Below, piece after piece: positions 12,509-26,400 of a stretch of 64,000 bases of DNA. The notes under the pieces are model-generated. The model was not told the DNA's origin and did not search any database. It saw only the letters and a program-made list of their open reading frames with translations. The position numbers were made by a program, and so were the translations under genes. Every line of letters starts with the position of its first letter. Within the stretch, counting starts at the first letter, position 1. This DNA is from Phoenix dactylifera (taxonomy: Eukaryota; Streptophyta; Magnoliopsida; Arecales; Arecaceae). The stretch is from the NCBI RefSeq assembly GCF_009389715.1, contig NW_024068262.1:1-64000 (forward strand). Reading direction: 5' to 3'.

Positions 12509-15500
12509 ATGCAATCTTTGAGCTTGAAGCTGGTGCCGGGCCTGAACAACCTCCGCTCCTCTGCTTGGCCGAGTCAACGGGAGAGGGGGAGGAGGATCAT
12601 GGCGGTCTCCTCCTCCGATCATTCGTCTCCCTCGGAGCGGGACGGCGCCGGCGCTGGAGATGATGGGATCGTTGGGAGGGAAGGCGACAAGGCGGCGGCT
12701 TCGTTCCTGTCGAGGAGCCAGACCTACTCTCTGCTCAAGCAGCAGATGGCCGTCGCTGCCAAATTCGAGGTCGGTCCGTCCGTCCTTGCTTCCACTTCCA
12801 TCCGTTCCTTTCATTTTCATTCGCTTGTAGAGGTTTCCATGGGTTCGTGGTGGATTTACGGAGCATTTTTGTTTCTCATGAATGTTGCACTTTTTCTTTT
12901 TTTTTAAAAAAAAAAAAAAGTGGATTTCATCAACAATCAACTAAGGAATTCCATGATTTTCCTCCTTTTTTTCATTTCATTTTTGTCTAAACAAAGCAAG
13001 TTGTGTTTTTTTTTTTTTTGCCCCCTTCCAGGAACAGTTTTCTTTCTTTTTCTTTGTTTGTTTTTTCTTGAGGGAAAATCTTTCCCTCGTTTGTAAGTTG
13101 AAATTCTATGCTCTGGTTTTGTCAGGACTACAAGGAGGCTGCTAGAATAAGGGACTCCTTGAAATCTTTTGAGGAGGAGGAGCCAGTATTGCGCCTTCGC
13201 AGATTGATGAGAAAGGCAATCGATGAAGAGAGGTTCGAGGTACATTATTTTGATCCTTTTCCTTTGTTCGAGCTGTTTTCTTCAGTTTTAAAAGAGCAGA
13301 CTTTCGTCAAAAAAATTTATGAATGTCAGCTTGAGTACTCTGAACTTAATCATATCTCTGTTCGGAACTGCATATGCAAGTATGTTCACAGTGTTCAAAG
13401 TCGAACATTTCATATACTATGGTCTACAATAAGATTGTAAAGTAGCGAAAACATGGACTAGAAAATATGAAGTGGATCCAGAAGATAACCTTTATATGAA
13501 ATGCTTAAGCAGTTTAATTAGTTTCGCATGGACTTGAAGGGCCACTAGAACTCCAAGATGCTAGTTTGATATTCTAAGCTTAGTGGAACTCATCAGTCCT
13601 CTAGAGTGGCTGTAGGTTGGTTAGAAATATTTCTGGTCCGGTGTTTGGCTCTTTCATGGTAAACGTCAAACATTAATTTGGTAGGTTTAGACTAATGGTA
13701 TCAGTGAGCAAATTATCTATCTGATCTTTCAGCCATTATTTGTGCACTACAAGGCGTTTCACAAGATACGGGACCGGGTGCTACTCTCGCTGTTAATTTG
13801 GATTTAGAATGTTTGCCTGAGTCTGAGGATAAAACATTTTCACCCTGTTCATTGCTTGAAATGGTTTAAACATTAAGATGAGTTTTGTGGAGACTTGAAA
13901 TAATATTATCAAATATAAAATTTAAAAAGCTTGGTATCGTAAGGAACAACAATTCTTTTATAAGACCAGATTAAGAAAAATAATAATATAACAGCATCTT
14001 CAGTAAATGATAATTAAAGATCTAAATTATGCAAAACAACGAAAAAAATATAACTGATGTCAAGATATCTTCTTTTTCACAGATTTTAATGAGTTTCTCT
14101 GTTATGACTACTTAATAGAGTTCTGAATAAAAGGTTACCATATTGTTTCCGCAAAAAAAGGTTACCATAAACATTTAATTGATTGTATTATGACTATATA
14201 GGCTAAATTTTCAGATATCCATACATATAGCGTTGCCTAGACCATTTGGGATCAGCTTTGTAAGTCCTCTATTACTTCCATCCATGTTAGTGCAAGTCTT
14301 AGACTCTTTTTTTTAGACTTTTGGTATGAACAGGCACTTCTCCTTGTTGAGCCTCCTCCAGCCTTCACATAACCGTATCATCTAAAGCGACTCTTCATCA
14401 TTTTGACCTCAAATAGTGCAATACCTGTCTACCATATCGTACAACATTAATCTCAGAATTCTTATGTTTCTTTCTTATCTTGTTTGCTCAATCCCTCCCT
14501 GTGGCCTAATATTTTGGATCTTGGAAGTTCACAACCTTTTAGAATTTTTCACCAAACTCCACATGTAAACGACTAAGACCTCAATCAAAAAGTCTAACTA
14601 CAAGGTAATAATATGGGGTCTTTGACCTTGCTTAAGTATCCAAGATTGGCACAGTGGCTACAAGGGTCCTCATACGCTATATGGGACTAAACACATGCCT
14701 GCAAGAGTCCTCACACACTATAAATCTAAGCATCCTCTCCATAGGAAGGCTCCAATCTCAAAGATCCGATCACAATCACCATGACCAGCTCATCATTAGC
14801 CCTATAAAAGGGCCTTTGCTGCGGCGTCCCATAGTCACACATCAATTATGGGTCATGACCACTTTGATACCATGTGTAATTATTTTGCTTAAGTATCCAA
14901 GATCTCCCTGGTGCACAACCCATGTGGGACTAACACGAGCTACAAGGTCCTCACACTATGTCATCCATCATACTTTAGTTCTAATAGTTGTCTTCATTTC
15001 TCACTCTGTTCTTTTTATATTAGTACAAGGTAGCAAAATTGATCATATCATGATATTCCTGGGCCATTAAATTTGATAAAATGAGGATAAATTTTATTTC
15101 ATATCTATCAAAACTTCATTCCTGCATTCTGTTTACTATGTTTTCATTCTGTTGCTCTAAGACCCTTATCATAATCAGGAAGAAATAGAATCTTATCAAA
15201 TTACAAGCATGATTCAACAATTTTAAAAATGAAAAGATAAACATGTAAAGATCTATAGTTATGATCGCTACTAAATGATGTTTGACAAGAATCATATCCA
15301 TTGAGGCTTCTTTACTGGACTATTTGATAGGGTAATGGAAACATTCATTGGTGAATTACTATCTGGTGGGCTAGTGGGAGAAAGAAATGGCTGGTACTTT
15401 GAAATGAGACTGAGCATATCAGAAAGAGGCTGGTGGCTTCTTTGGCTTAAGTAGTGACATCCTGGGGTTGTATAAACATTACAGTAGTGATAATTCTCCT

Positions 15501-18500
15501 TATTAATTCATGTCTTAAGTTTTCAATTTTATAAGGACTCTTGAAAAATGTCTCTGTAGGTGGCAAAAATGCTAGATTCTGACCAATAATTGCCTCTTAC
15601 TACAACTAGGTTATCGATATGTAGTTCCCCTACATTTCATGAAGGCAAATGGCTAAAGATGGTTCTACTTTTCACTTTTCTCATCAGCATATCTAAATCT
15701 TTTCGTCTCTCCCATCTCCCTCCCTCCCCTGCTTTCTATGCATGTACTGTTATCTGGTACACAATTTTGATTTTGTAATTTTGTTTGACAATAGTTTAGG
15801 TTGCCTTGTTACTGCCTATGGATCATAACTTGATAACAAATTCTTTGCTCTACATATTGTATATCAAGGATATATGTATATTCATGCTTGGTTGTAGTTG
15901 ATCATCTTAGTTATGTGAATGATTCTCTCCCAAGATGCTCAAATCAGAGAAATCAAAGCTTACCTTCAATTGTTCTTTTTGTTTTCTTCCCTTTTCCCCC
16001 TTTGTTATGTGAAAATTCTTCAGGATGCAGCCATGTACAGAGATGAATTAAAGATTGTGGCTCCACACTCTCTCCTTACGTGTTCCAGTGATGCTACTAC
16101 TCTGGTATGTTCCTAGTTTATTTGTGCAGTCTTTTGGATGACTTGAGTTAGCCACACATGACTTCCATTTCTGTCATCTCTTATCTTTGTTTTGAGGGTC
16201 ACTCTATCTATGACTGTGGACAAGGAATGCTGAACCGGTCTGCACCAGCCGGTTCAGCCCGTACCGAATCGGTCCGGTTTTTAATCGGGTCAGTTCAGGC
16301 ATAGAAAACGGTTCCAGCCCCATCCGGTTCGGCTAGGACTCGGTGCGAACCGGTCGGTTCCCACCAAGTCCGATTAGATTTGCCACAGTGCGGCGTGCGC
16401 GTTGTGGCATGTTTGGCCACAGCGTGCCGCACTGTGGCATATTTGGCGATCGATTCGGTCTGGTCCGAACCGGTCCGGGCGCCGACCGGTATAACACTCG
16501 ATACCGGTTCGGCAATTCTTCACTATGGATGCTTACATTATTATGGAGCACAATTAATAGTTACTTTGCAGAATCTAAATAGGACTTCGCTCTTTTTTTC
16601 TGAAGGTTTTTTCTAATTCTGTTTCTTTCGGGCAACCTTTTCTCTAAAAGCATTGTTATGCAAATTTTGCCAATGGTAATCACACACATGCATGTGCGTT
16701 GCTACATTCTTTGCTTGCCATATTCATCATTCTTTCTGATCAGAAGTATGCATGATGTAGGCCAAGCAAAAATATTCTGAAATGTAAGTCATGTATAATT
16801 CTAATATGTGCCAAATTAAAGACTGCTTTTTATATTTCGAATAACAGTCTTAGAAGCTATAACTTGAAGGATGGCAAGTTTTGTCTCAATGCCTATCATT
16901 AGCAAGAAAACAAAATCAAAACTTTTTCCCAAAGAAGAACCAAGAATTTGTTCTGCCGAATTTTTCTGTTATGCTACTGTTGGAATCACTAGTCAAACTT
17001 TGATGCATTATAATAATGCATTTAACAGTCTTTCTTCTATACGGCTGATGTGTGTCTTGGACAATCCATAAATGGGCTGAAAGGAGGTTTTAATTGATTA
17101 TCAAGGTGAAACTGTAAAAGCTGTGTATTGCAATGAAATAATTTAAGTAGCAAAGGATGGGATAATGTGGTCTTCGTGATTGGTTTAGACCACAACTTAT
17201 GGCCCGGTCTTGTAAGTAAAGCAGGTGAACTACTAGACATTCCAAATATATCAAAGGTCATGTTTAGGTGATGGAAGCGAATGGATTACAAGGAATGTTA
17301 AGGTGCTGAACCTAGTGATATATTCTTAGTCCAGTGATCAAGGAAATGAGCCTGATTGCTTGTCTCGGTTCTTAATATCAGAAAATATATGGTCCTGCAG
17401 AAATTTAGTAATTTTTTAGACTTTTATCTTTGCATCATGGGAATTTTATTGCTGGTGCACATTGTACTGATTCTTCTATAAAATGAGCAAGGCTAATCAT
17501 CTTGACACTTTATCTACAGACAATTTTTGCTCTGAACTATGCCATAACTACTTGATATAATAAATATATCAAATATTTAAAACTGGTGGCTCCCTTGGTT
17601 ACACTACCATTCTTTGGCAATGGATGTTGGCTTTGATTCGAGTGCTGACACAATATTGTTGTAGTTGAGTTTTTTATTGGGTGCCGTTATATATTGGTTA
17701 ATGATCTCAACTAAGGATTATCAATGTTCCGTAGATGCCAAGAACATCTGGTGCCACCCTTTTTCAAGTTATAAATCATAGGTAGAATAAATTTGGACTA
17801 TTAAGTCAAATATAAGTTTTGAAGAGTAAACAAAATAATTAGCAAGGACCAATGATTGGAGGTGCCGGCTGTGCCAGTGAACACCAGCTGGCACATGCTG
17901 TCCCAACGAGGTATTACCACCTTGTCGATATCAAGAGGTAATGATCAGTAACAGAAGGTGCTAGTATTGCTCAGTATCATCGTAGGGTGTGTAAACCCCT
18001 TTCATCTGTTAATTTTCACATCCTAAGCTTGTAGGTAGAGGATTTTGAAGTGTAGAGCCTAATGAACTGCGATAAATTGAAAATGTATCTTTTCAAAGCC
18101 TAGAAGCCATAGTTTAATCATTTTCAAATGGAAATGCTACTAGTGCTTGAAGTCAAATTTAATTAAATTCTTTTATATACAACAGCATACACTCAAGTAT
18201 ATTTAGTTTGACTTTTCTAAGGGATAATTGGCAAATGCTATTATTGATGCCCTTGCAAGTAATAAAATTAAATTGAATCTTTGTCATGCCTATTCTTGTT
18301 ATGAAATAAAATATGCCCAACTACAAGGTTAGCCTTGGGAAGCCTTGGAGCAATGGTAATGGTGGGAACCTCATGCGGAGATAGGGTTGCGTACATCTGA
18401 CCCTCCCCAAACCCGGTAATGGTGGGAACCTCATGTACTGGGATGCTCTTTTTAAATAAGATAAGCGCAACTTTATCTGAGGATAATGGTTAGCGGCAAG

Positions 18501-19810
18501 CATGGTGAATGCCACTGTTGATGGCCTTGTGACTGAACTTTTGGCATGCTTTCTCTAATTTATTATTTATGTGCTTTTTCTCTCTCCTTTTTATACTGTT
18601 CTCTCACGTTATGTTGTTAAATAAACACTTTGCCATTTAAAAAAGGTACATGGATGTGCATGTACATATGTTTATAGTTACATACAAATGTACACAAGTA
18701 AGTACTATAGATGTGTATACATGCAAATCAAATGCTTTCAAGATGTATACATGCAAATCCCTAATTGCATGTCTATAAGATATCGTTTTGGGGCTGAATG
18801 TTTCAGGGGATCCGGGTGCAAGTCAGAAGTGTATATATTGAGGGAAGGAGCCAACCATCAAAAGGGCAATATTTTTTTGCCTATCGCATTAGAATCACTA
18901 ATACTTCACAGCGTCCTGTTCAGCTTCTCAGGAGGCACTGGATCATAACTGATGCCAATGGAAAAACTGAGAATATCTGGTCAGCACACTTTTCTATCAT
19001 CTTTATTATTAATCCACTATTTTATGTTTCCTGTTATACATTTGCCCCAACTGGAAACTTTCTCCTTTCCAGGGGTGTTGGTGTAATAGGAGAGCAGCCT
19101 GTTATACTTCCTAAAACTGGATTTGAGTACTCCTCTGCATGCCCATTAAGCACCCCTAGTGGAAGAATGGTAAGCTTACAGTTATCTCTCTCTCTCTCTC
19201 TGCGCGTGTGTTGTGTGTATGGGTGTGTTCGCGCATGCACGTGCATGCGCGGTTGTGTTTTAACTGAGCAAGGAGAGAAGATTATCCAAAAATTCAAAGG
19301 CAGGGTTGATTTCATGTATCTGTGCTAGGTAGATGACAAGAAATATATAGGTTTCCAGATATCACACAATATGATTTGTTTATTATATATTTGGCACATT
19401 TTCTCTTTTCTTGGGAAGAAATTTTTTTTCATATTTTATCATGTACCTTTCCGGTATGGATTTATGCAACATTCGTTTTTGACTGCACTTGAACGAGGGG
19501 TTCCAAAATAGATGTTTTTTCTCCATTAATAGTTCTGGACTCCTCTGACCGGTAGATTGAATTTTCATAAATTGACACTTGAAATTTCCTGTTCATCATC
19601 TCCGTTGGACCTGTAAGAACCGTATGTAAGTTTAACCCACTTTGAGTTCCACATGATTAAAGAAAGATTACTTATTTTCCGGTTATCGTTCTGCAGGAGG
19701 GTGATTTTGAGATGAAGCACGTTGATAGGGTGGGTTCATCAACTTTCAATGTTGCCATTGCCCCATTCTCCCTTTCCATCATTGGAGATGACACGGACGA
19801 ACCCCTTTAG
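12509..19810 (+). CDS. UVR-motif and ApaG (DUF525) domain protein, probably plastid
   Basis: Six exons are joined by GT/AG borders: 12509-12769, 13126-13239, 16024-16104, 18807-18979, 19073-19169 and 19697-19810. They total 840 nt, or 279 residues plus stop. Residues 1 to about 50 are basic and serine-rich like a plastid transit peptide. Residues 75-150 hold two UVR-like halves (FEDYKEAARIRDSL and FEDAAMYRDEL), the second split exactly by intron 2. Residues 155-278 form an ApaG fold (RITNTS, LLRRHWIITDANGK, GVGVIGEQPV, FEYSSACPL, SGRM...FNVAIAPFSL). ApaG is a small beta-sandwich domain also found in bacterial ApaG, FBXO3/SKIP16 and POLDIP2. In plants the UVR plus ApaG combination is known but poorly characterised, so a role in protein interaction is only inferred. 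Introns 2 and 3 are about 2.8 and 2.7 kb and hold repeats. Confidence 0.9.
14622..14955 (-). mobile_element. TRIM-like miniature LTR element, copy 2 (intronic)
   Basis: Two related blocks, 'gcttaagtatccaagat...gggactaa...cctcacac', lie at about 14630-14712 and 14875-14955. They enclose 160 bp ending in 'tttgataccatg', a decayed complement of the tRNA-Met primer site. This is the same layout as the copy at 6594. It sits in intron 2 of the UVR/ApaG gene, opposite to the gene's direction. Confidence 0.6.
16215..16525. repeat. GC-rich repeat with internal hairpins in an intron
   Basis: A GC-rich island in AT-rich intron 3 is built from variants of CCGGTTCGG and GAACCGGT. Its centre is a hairpin: GCCACAGTGCGGC at about 16381 is the reverse complement of GCCGCACTGTGGC at about 16425. 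It has the look of a non-autonomous DNA transposon, but I could not identify clear termini or a target duplication. Confidence 0.5.
18334..18435 (-). mobile_element. Partial Au-type SINE in intron 3
   Basis: Read on the minus strand it contains 'tttggggagggtcagatgta' followed by 'cgcaacc', and ends 'accattgctccaaggcttcc'. These are the diagnostic body and 3' end of the plant Au SINE family. An internal phrase, 'taatggtgggaacctcatg', is duplicated. The 5' tRNA-derived part is incomplete. Confidence 0.65.
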
Positions 19811-22250
19811 GAGTACAGGGAGGTGATGGCATTGTTCTCTGGATGGAAGCTAAAGATTGATTGTTTGGTCAAACGGAGCGAGCAGCAATATTGTACAAGT
19901 CAATTAGTTGTTAATTTATTGTGGCACTGCTTCAAGTCCGTGGCAGTGTGCGTGAACTGGTGTAAATGGCGCGCAATGATTGCAATTTATTTTGTGGACT
20001 TGTTACTTGTATATGGGTATATTTAGTCAGTTATGTTTTGTTTTTTTGATTCCATAGATATGTATTGAAGTGGCTATTTGTACTTCCATACTCCTTGGTT
20101 TTTTTTTGTTTTTTTTTTTTTTTTAATACTTGGGTCACTGCCCCGTGGACATGACAAAGAATCATACCGGATGATGGGGTCGTGTTTTTATTTTTCACTA
20201 AGATGGTGGAGGAAGAAATCATGTAAGATGGACAGCACCCGTTAGAATAAGCCTGCAGGCAATTATAAGATCGCTCGGGTAGAAAACATGATCAGCGTTT
20301 ATGCATGAAAACTACGTTCCAAGAGGCAGTGAAATTCTGAGTTTATTGGGCGTATCTGTACTATGGTGAACCCGCCCGCAAAAAAAAAAAAAAAAAAGGG
20401 GCAGTGAAACTGAGAAGTTGGGTAGGATGGTGGTCGCCTGCTCACACTATTCATGTTCACAACGAAGGTTCGTTACCACACACAATCCATATGCGCGGGG
20501 ACATTTTTCTCTTCCCGATTACCCGTCTGGCACGCAACACATAGGCAGAGCCGCATTCACACTTTTTTTCTGGAGAGGATGAGGAACTGCGAAATGCTCA
20601 TAAACACCTCTTCCCATCCCAAGCCCAAGCCCAAGCCCAAGCCACCACCATTCAATTTGGTTGGCCATCAAACACGCGCAGGCTCTCCATATTCTCCTAT
20701 TTCGTTTCTCTTCTCCAGGATCCAACTTGAGCTCAATCAGTGGAGCTGCTACCGATGAAAGGTATATATGCTCTTCCCTCCCTAGCTCCAATTCTTTCGG
20801 TAGGAATGAGTAGTTCTCCGGCGGGATGATCCTATTCCTATACCCAGTTAGTGGTGGTTGATGGTGCGGTTTGCCTGGCTTGTCTGGTGGTGGTTGATTG
20901 TTTGGAAGAGGAGCTGACAGGGGTGAGTTGGCCCTGACTAATCAGTTCATGGAGCCAGGGTTGTTTGCCTTGTTTCCTCGGAGCAGTTCCTTCTCCATAT
21001 CTCATGATGCATGAAGAATTACTACGACATGGAATAGGGCTACCAGCGCCGCTTCTCGCCTCCCAGCACCTAATTCTAGTCTGGGAGGGAGGTCGGATTT
21101 GGGTGGGTTTGAGTTGTGTCGGTTGGGCTCCACCTGCACTCAGCTAATCACGGACTTTCAAATCTTTAGCGAGCCGAGCAGTTTTTTCCATCCAAATATT
21201 AATCCTATCTAAAAATCAAATAATGTATAACTGATACGGATCCAACGTGACTTTCAGAAAACCAATAACTGTTCATCCGAGTCCTACCGTGGACTTGGGT
21301 ATAGCCGAGTGCATTCGTTTTAAATTTACATGGGGAGGGAGACCTAACCCGCAAAAAAAAAAAAAAAAAAAAAAAAAAGAAGAAGCTAATCAGAATGTAT
21401 TAGTTAGGTTTTTTTGGGCCTATATAAATAACTAAAGAATAAAATATTCTTGGTATTTCTCTTAACCGGCTGATTATTGAAAAATAAATGGATCCAAAAT
21501 TATTTAGTCATTCTCGAGTTAAACACAAATTACACAGTTTATTCATTAATTATTGATGATTAATTTAAATCTTTTTATGTGCTATAATAATAAATTAATA
21601 ATACCACATGCTATTCTTAGTAGTGTTTTTTTTTTTTTGCTATCATTTATTGCTTTTGCATCATTATATTTTTTTTGTAAATAAATAAATATATATATAA
21701 ATATTTCAGAAACATCATATTTTTTTAAAAAAATTGTATTATTTATTTTTTTAAGTTTTTAGTAATTAGTTTTCAATTTTAAATTGTTATATTCCGTTGA
21801 ATTGTCCCCGAAGGCCAAACTCGGCTTGGGTCGTGGGGGTGGGGCCCTTCCGCTTTCCATATCTGACGTCCCCACAGAGAGACGGCAGCGTCCCCAAGCA
21901 ATCTAGTAGCCTATTATTATACGCATCCCCATCTGTCTCTCTGCACGACGGGGATTTATCCATAGTCCCCAAGCAATCTTCCTCAGGGCATTCTTTTTCA
22001 ATAAAAAAAAGGAAGGAAAAGGACTGGTGTGTCTGAAAGAAAGGGCCGTCTGTTTTCTATACAACATACGCATTCAGATGTCCGAAAAACCGTTCAAAGT
22101 GTGTCCGGACGCGGTCACCGGACAATCTAGAGGGAGGAGGCTGCGAATAACAAGTGTGCAGCCTGTTCCCAAAGCACGCGCGGTATCCCCGCTTTCCTTT
22201 TCTACGTATATCTACGCATATCTAGAGGAGATAGAGAGGTAGATACTATA
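19811..22250. other. 3' UTR and intergenic spacer
   Basis: The first 250 bases are the probable 3' UTR of the UVR/ApaG gene. The rest has homopolymer runs (20103-20124, 20381-20397, 21354-21378) and a short (CCCAAG)n run at 20620-20640. Several open frames are present here but none has a family feature, so I call no gene. Confidence 0.5.
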
Positions 22251-22669
22251 TATTTATATGTTATGTATGCCTACGTACGGAGGAGAAAGGTATACGTGTT
22301 CCCACCTGGTTTCCTTTCCCTCCAGAGAGGGGAGAAGCAAAGCATCCGCCTTTCAGTTGTTCTCTGCTTTTTCTTGTGTGCAAGCATCCGCCTTTCCTTT
22401 CCTCTTTCTTGGTCTATTCATTTTCCCACTGGTTAATCGAACAACGACGACAATAACAACTATAATAATGGCTTGCCCTCTTCCCGGTGAAAAACCCGCC
22501 ATCCATCGTTGGGCATCTTTCGTCAAATCCCACCCCCCCAACTCCATTAATTAAGTTTTAGGTGCGGAATTGCACGCATCGAGGGCTTGCGTGCCGGGGT
22601 GGTGGCATCTTGGGACATTGCGTCCGGAATCCCTTGTCGTGCTCATTCCCCGGCAGCTTGGCTTTATTA

Positions 22670-23468
22670 GATGATGCTGAGCCCACCCTGAGTTGGGAGG
22701 CGAGTCTGGCTGGTTTTATTGCCATTGAGCTCTAACGGTCGTGTAGCCGATGCTTGGTGAATTTTCTCTGCATGAGGCCCCGTTCGAGAATCGGGTTCTT
22801 CTTCTCTTCTTCGTTCTTGAGTTCCGGAGCTGCTTAACTTTAAGTGCTGCTGCTGCTGCTTCTTTTTTTTTTCTTTCTTTTCTTTTTTTTTCTTCTTTGT
22901 CACATTTTCTCTCTCTTTCCTTTCTTCCGTTCTTTTTTTTTCCTCCTTTGTTTCCCCCCCTGTTTTCTGCTGAACTAGTTTGGACGGAAAATTTCTGTTG
23001 TAGAACGGTGAGCGGACGAATGGGTCTCCTGCTGTTTTCCTTTGTAGGCCTCTTCTTCTTCCTCTTCTCTTCCCTTTTTTTTAACTAATTTCTGACCTTT
23101 GATTTGTGGTATATGTTGCGAAAAATACAATTATCGTTTTCATATTCTTCTCTTGCTTCTTCTTCTTCTTCAGATACTTGAGGGGCTTGCGGTTGCTCAT
23201 ACATTTTCTGCTCTTGTCAGTTTTCTGAATTGTTTCCATGTACTCCTTTTTTCAAACTTAATTTGTTTCCAATTTTCCGCTCGAGAAAGGAATTCGTGAT
23301 CTTTCCATTCGATATAAACTTCATTTCAAAATAAATAATTCATAATCCTGGCATTTCTTTGTTTCATTTCTCTATGTGACTGGGGGAGTTGGGGGGGGCA
23401 AGAACACTGGGATATTATTTAGATACCGGCGTGAGCGAATAATTAATCCCCCATGCATCTCTCGACAG
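22670..23468 (+). promoter_or_regulatory. Probable 5' leader with an intron, rolling-stone-like gene
   Basis: A pyrimidine-rich tract (22860-22975) is followed by a possible donor 'acg|gtgagc' near 23006 and a strong acceptor 'ctcgacag' ending at 23468, 29 bases before the ATG at 23498. A leader intron of about 460 bases is therefore likely. The donor is a guess among several GT sites. Confidence 0.45.
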
Positions 23469-23497
23469 GACCTTCAAAAAATTCTTGGCAGCCAGCC

Positions 23498-26400
23498 ATG
23501 ACCGCTGATACCACCAAACCGGATTATTGGCTAAACTGGAGAGTTTTACTGTGTGGAATATGGGTGCTGTCTTGCATGATCATAGCATCCATTCTGATAT
23601 GGAAATATGAAGGTTCCAACACGGAGAGAGAAGAAAGAGCAGAGACTCAACAGGAAACCCTGGGAACCTTGTACAAGGACGAGTCCTGGAGGCCTTGTCT
23701 TAAGGAAATCCATCCTGCTTGGCTGCTGGCTTTTCGGGTTATAGCGTTTTTCATACTTCTGGCATTGCTCGTCCTCAATGCCATTGTGGATGGAGCTGAC
23801 ATCTTCTACTACTACACTCAGTAAGTCAACTTGTTCCTGTATCCAATGTTATTTTGGGCTCGAATTTCTTCAAGTCTCATCCACATGTAGATCAGTTTTC
23901 CACACATGCATATTTGGTGTAATTATCCCGGCTAACCCTGTCTTTCTTTCAGCTTATTAGTTCTTTCAGCTTCTGTTTCCTTAACAGAATCTGCTTATTC
24001 AGAGCACCTGATTGCGATGACTTTGACCCTAGCAGCTGCATTTATGTCACCTATATAGCATCTCTCTCCCACTGACAGCTCAAGTCCATGATCGTGGCAT
24101 CATTGAAATATCATTTCCTTTCATCGGAATGCTTTGTTCCTCACAATTTGCCCTTTCATCGCAGGATGTTTAAGCTAAAGTTTGTATGTTATAAAGTCAC
24201 AGATTAAACGGGGCTCTTGTTCTTGTTATATGAAGTTGCCAAAATTCTTGATTTGATCTATAGAAGATGCAATTAATGCCTCCTCTAATGCCGGATATGT
24301 TTATCATGTTTTTCGCTCAGGTGGACATTTGTGCTGGTTACCGCCTATTTCGGGGTATGTGCTTTTAGCATGAAGCTTCACTATTTAAATTTATTTGTAC
24401 TTGTGCTGCTTTCTCAAGGTGGTGATTAGCAGCATCAGAATAATTTTGGAGTTATGCCTAACGTATGTTAAAATAAATTTGTTAAATCCAAACCATTTCT
24501 TTTAGCTTGGTTCGCTGCTATCTATTTATGGGTGCCATCAATATCTCAATAAAGCTGGTGGGGATAAGCTGGACCTTGTAAGGCCAGATGCAGAACGTGG
24601 CACATATATGGCTTCCAGAATTGAGGACAATTCAAGCGCGCGTGACTCGGTGAAAATCTCTGGCTTCCAAGAAGGAGACAACATTTGGGAAATCGCTGGA
24701 TTTTGGGGTTATCTATTTCAAATCATCTATCAGGTAACTATCTTTCAAGCAACTGCAAATGCTATCTTAATTTCATTTAATTTCTTCTGTGAGTGCTAGG
24801 TATCAGCCATGGGACTTTGAAAGAAAATGTTTTCACAAATACTGACTGATTACATAGGTGGTGAGTTGTGAAGATTATGATTCTATCCATGTGTGCCATT
24901 AATATCATGAACCAAGTCTTGTGTTTGAAGATATATTTATCATAATAGTTTGTTAAAATATACCGACTAGTTAATAGTTAGTCAAAAGACTTTCTAGCAC
25001 GTATTTTGTGCTTCTGGATATTTGATGCGTGGCCAGTCTTACGAGATATGAACTGAGGGTAGCCTCTGAACAGTGATGTCAGGCCACATTTATAAAGCCA
25101 TCCATGTTCAACAGGCTGGTGCTGTTGCTAATCTTATACTTGAACTTCATACGTTCTGCTAAGATAGATGCTAATCTAATTGCAGCGCAACTTATTGTCC
25201 AGATTTCTATGATGATTGGGGACACTGATAATATCTCCCATACAACATCTGTGTCCTCAGATGTTGGACAGAAAATAGGATACAAATTCAAGTTGGAGCA
25301 TTACTCATTCATAAATGACTGAATTAGATGATTGTATGTCAGGGGTGGTCTTATATATGAATACCACATTTTTGAGCAAAGGATGAGAGAAATATCCACC
25401 AGAAGCAGAATTCTATTAATGGAGACATATGATAATACCATAATTTGGATGCACAAACAGTTTATCCATGAATAATTTTTTCTTGACAGAAATTTTAGTT
25501 TGAAAAGAGAATGAGAAGAGAAGGAGTTTGCTCATGGGAGTCTTGGAGCCTCTAATCCCAATTTTTCTGAGATAAGGAAAGCCACCTCTTAGTTTGATTA
25601 TTTGATCCTCCAAACATCAGGGTCAGAAGTTCGATGGCATCCTCGGATCGCTCTTGCTTTTTATTCTTCTTCCTCTTCCTCCTCCATGAACAATGAGTTC
25701 AAGCATCCAAGCTGCCCCTATGAATTTTTGATAAGTTGAGTTAGTTGTTCTTGAAAATTAGATTCAAAATGGAAGATTAGGCTATGGAGTATTTATTAGG
25801 GAACTATTTTGCAACTGGATATGTCAGACCTGTATGTGGAGGAGGAATTCAGAAATTGCAGACTAGTTTTGTATGCCCATCATTCATCGACTCATGCAGA
25901 TTTCTATTTAAACCAAAAAAGAAAGAGGGAAAAAAAAATGAAATCATAGACATTACGTGCTTTTAATTAACTTGAAACAAACAAGATAATTTGTTCATGT
26001 ACATTCAGTTTTCTTGTCATTCTTATTTCATTATTTTTCCATAATCAATTCTTTTTTCTTATGCTTGCAAGTCAGCTAATTTGCTTCTTAAAATTGTTGC
26101 CAGACAAATGCAGGTGCTGTGATGCTCACTGATTGTGTCTTTTGGCTCATCATTTTTCCCTTTCTTGCCATCAAAGATTATAGCCTAAATTTTGTAAGTG
26201 CAGGTTCTGGAATTCCAACTTTCAATTTCTATTGTTTTCCTAATATTTTCCATTGGTATTATGTTGCTCTCATATGACCAAATTTGAGTATTCATCTTCC
26301 AGCAGATGGTGGGTGATGTCAATGAGATGACCTTAGTAACATTTGTAGAGTACAGCTTCTTCATACTATTTGTTGAATGGACTGAATCTTATTTTAGGTC

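Noticed and set aside
12274-12663. Open frame upstream of and overlapping the UVR/ApaG start
   Set aside because: It lies in the leader, is arginine/glycine-rich, and is in a different frame from the conserved UVR exon.
22750-23088. 112-codon hydrophobic open frame
   Set aside because: It comes from a CT/T-rich leader tract; the phenylalanine/serine/leucine runs are what such a tract always encodes.
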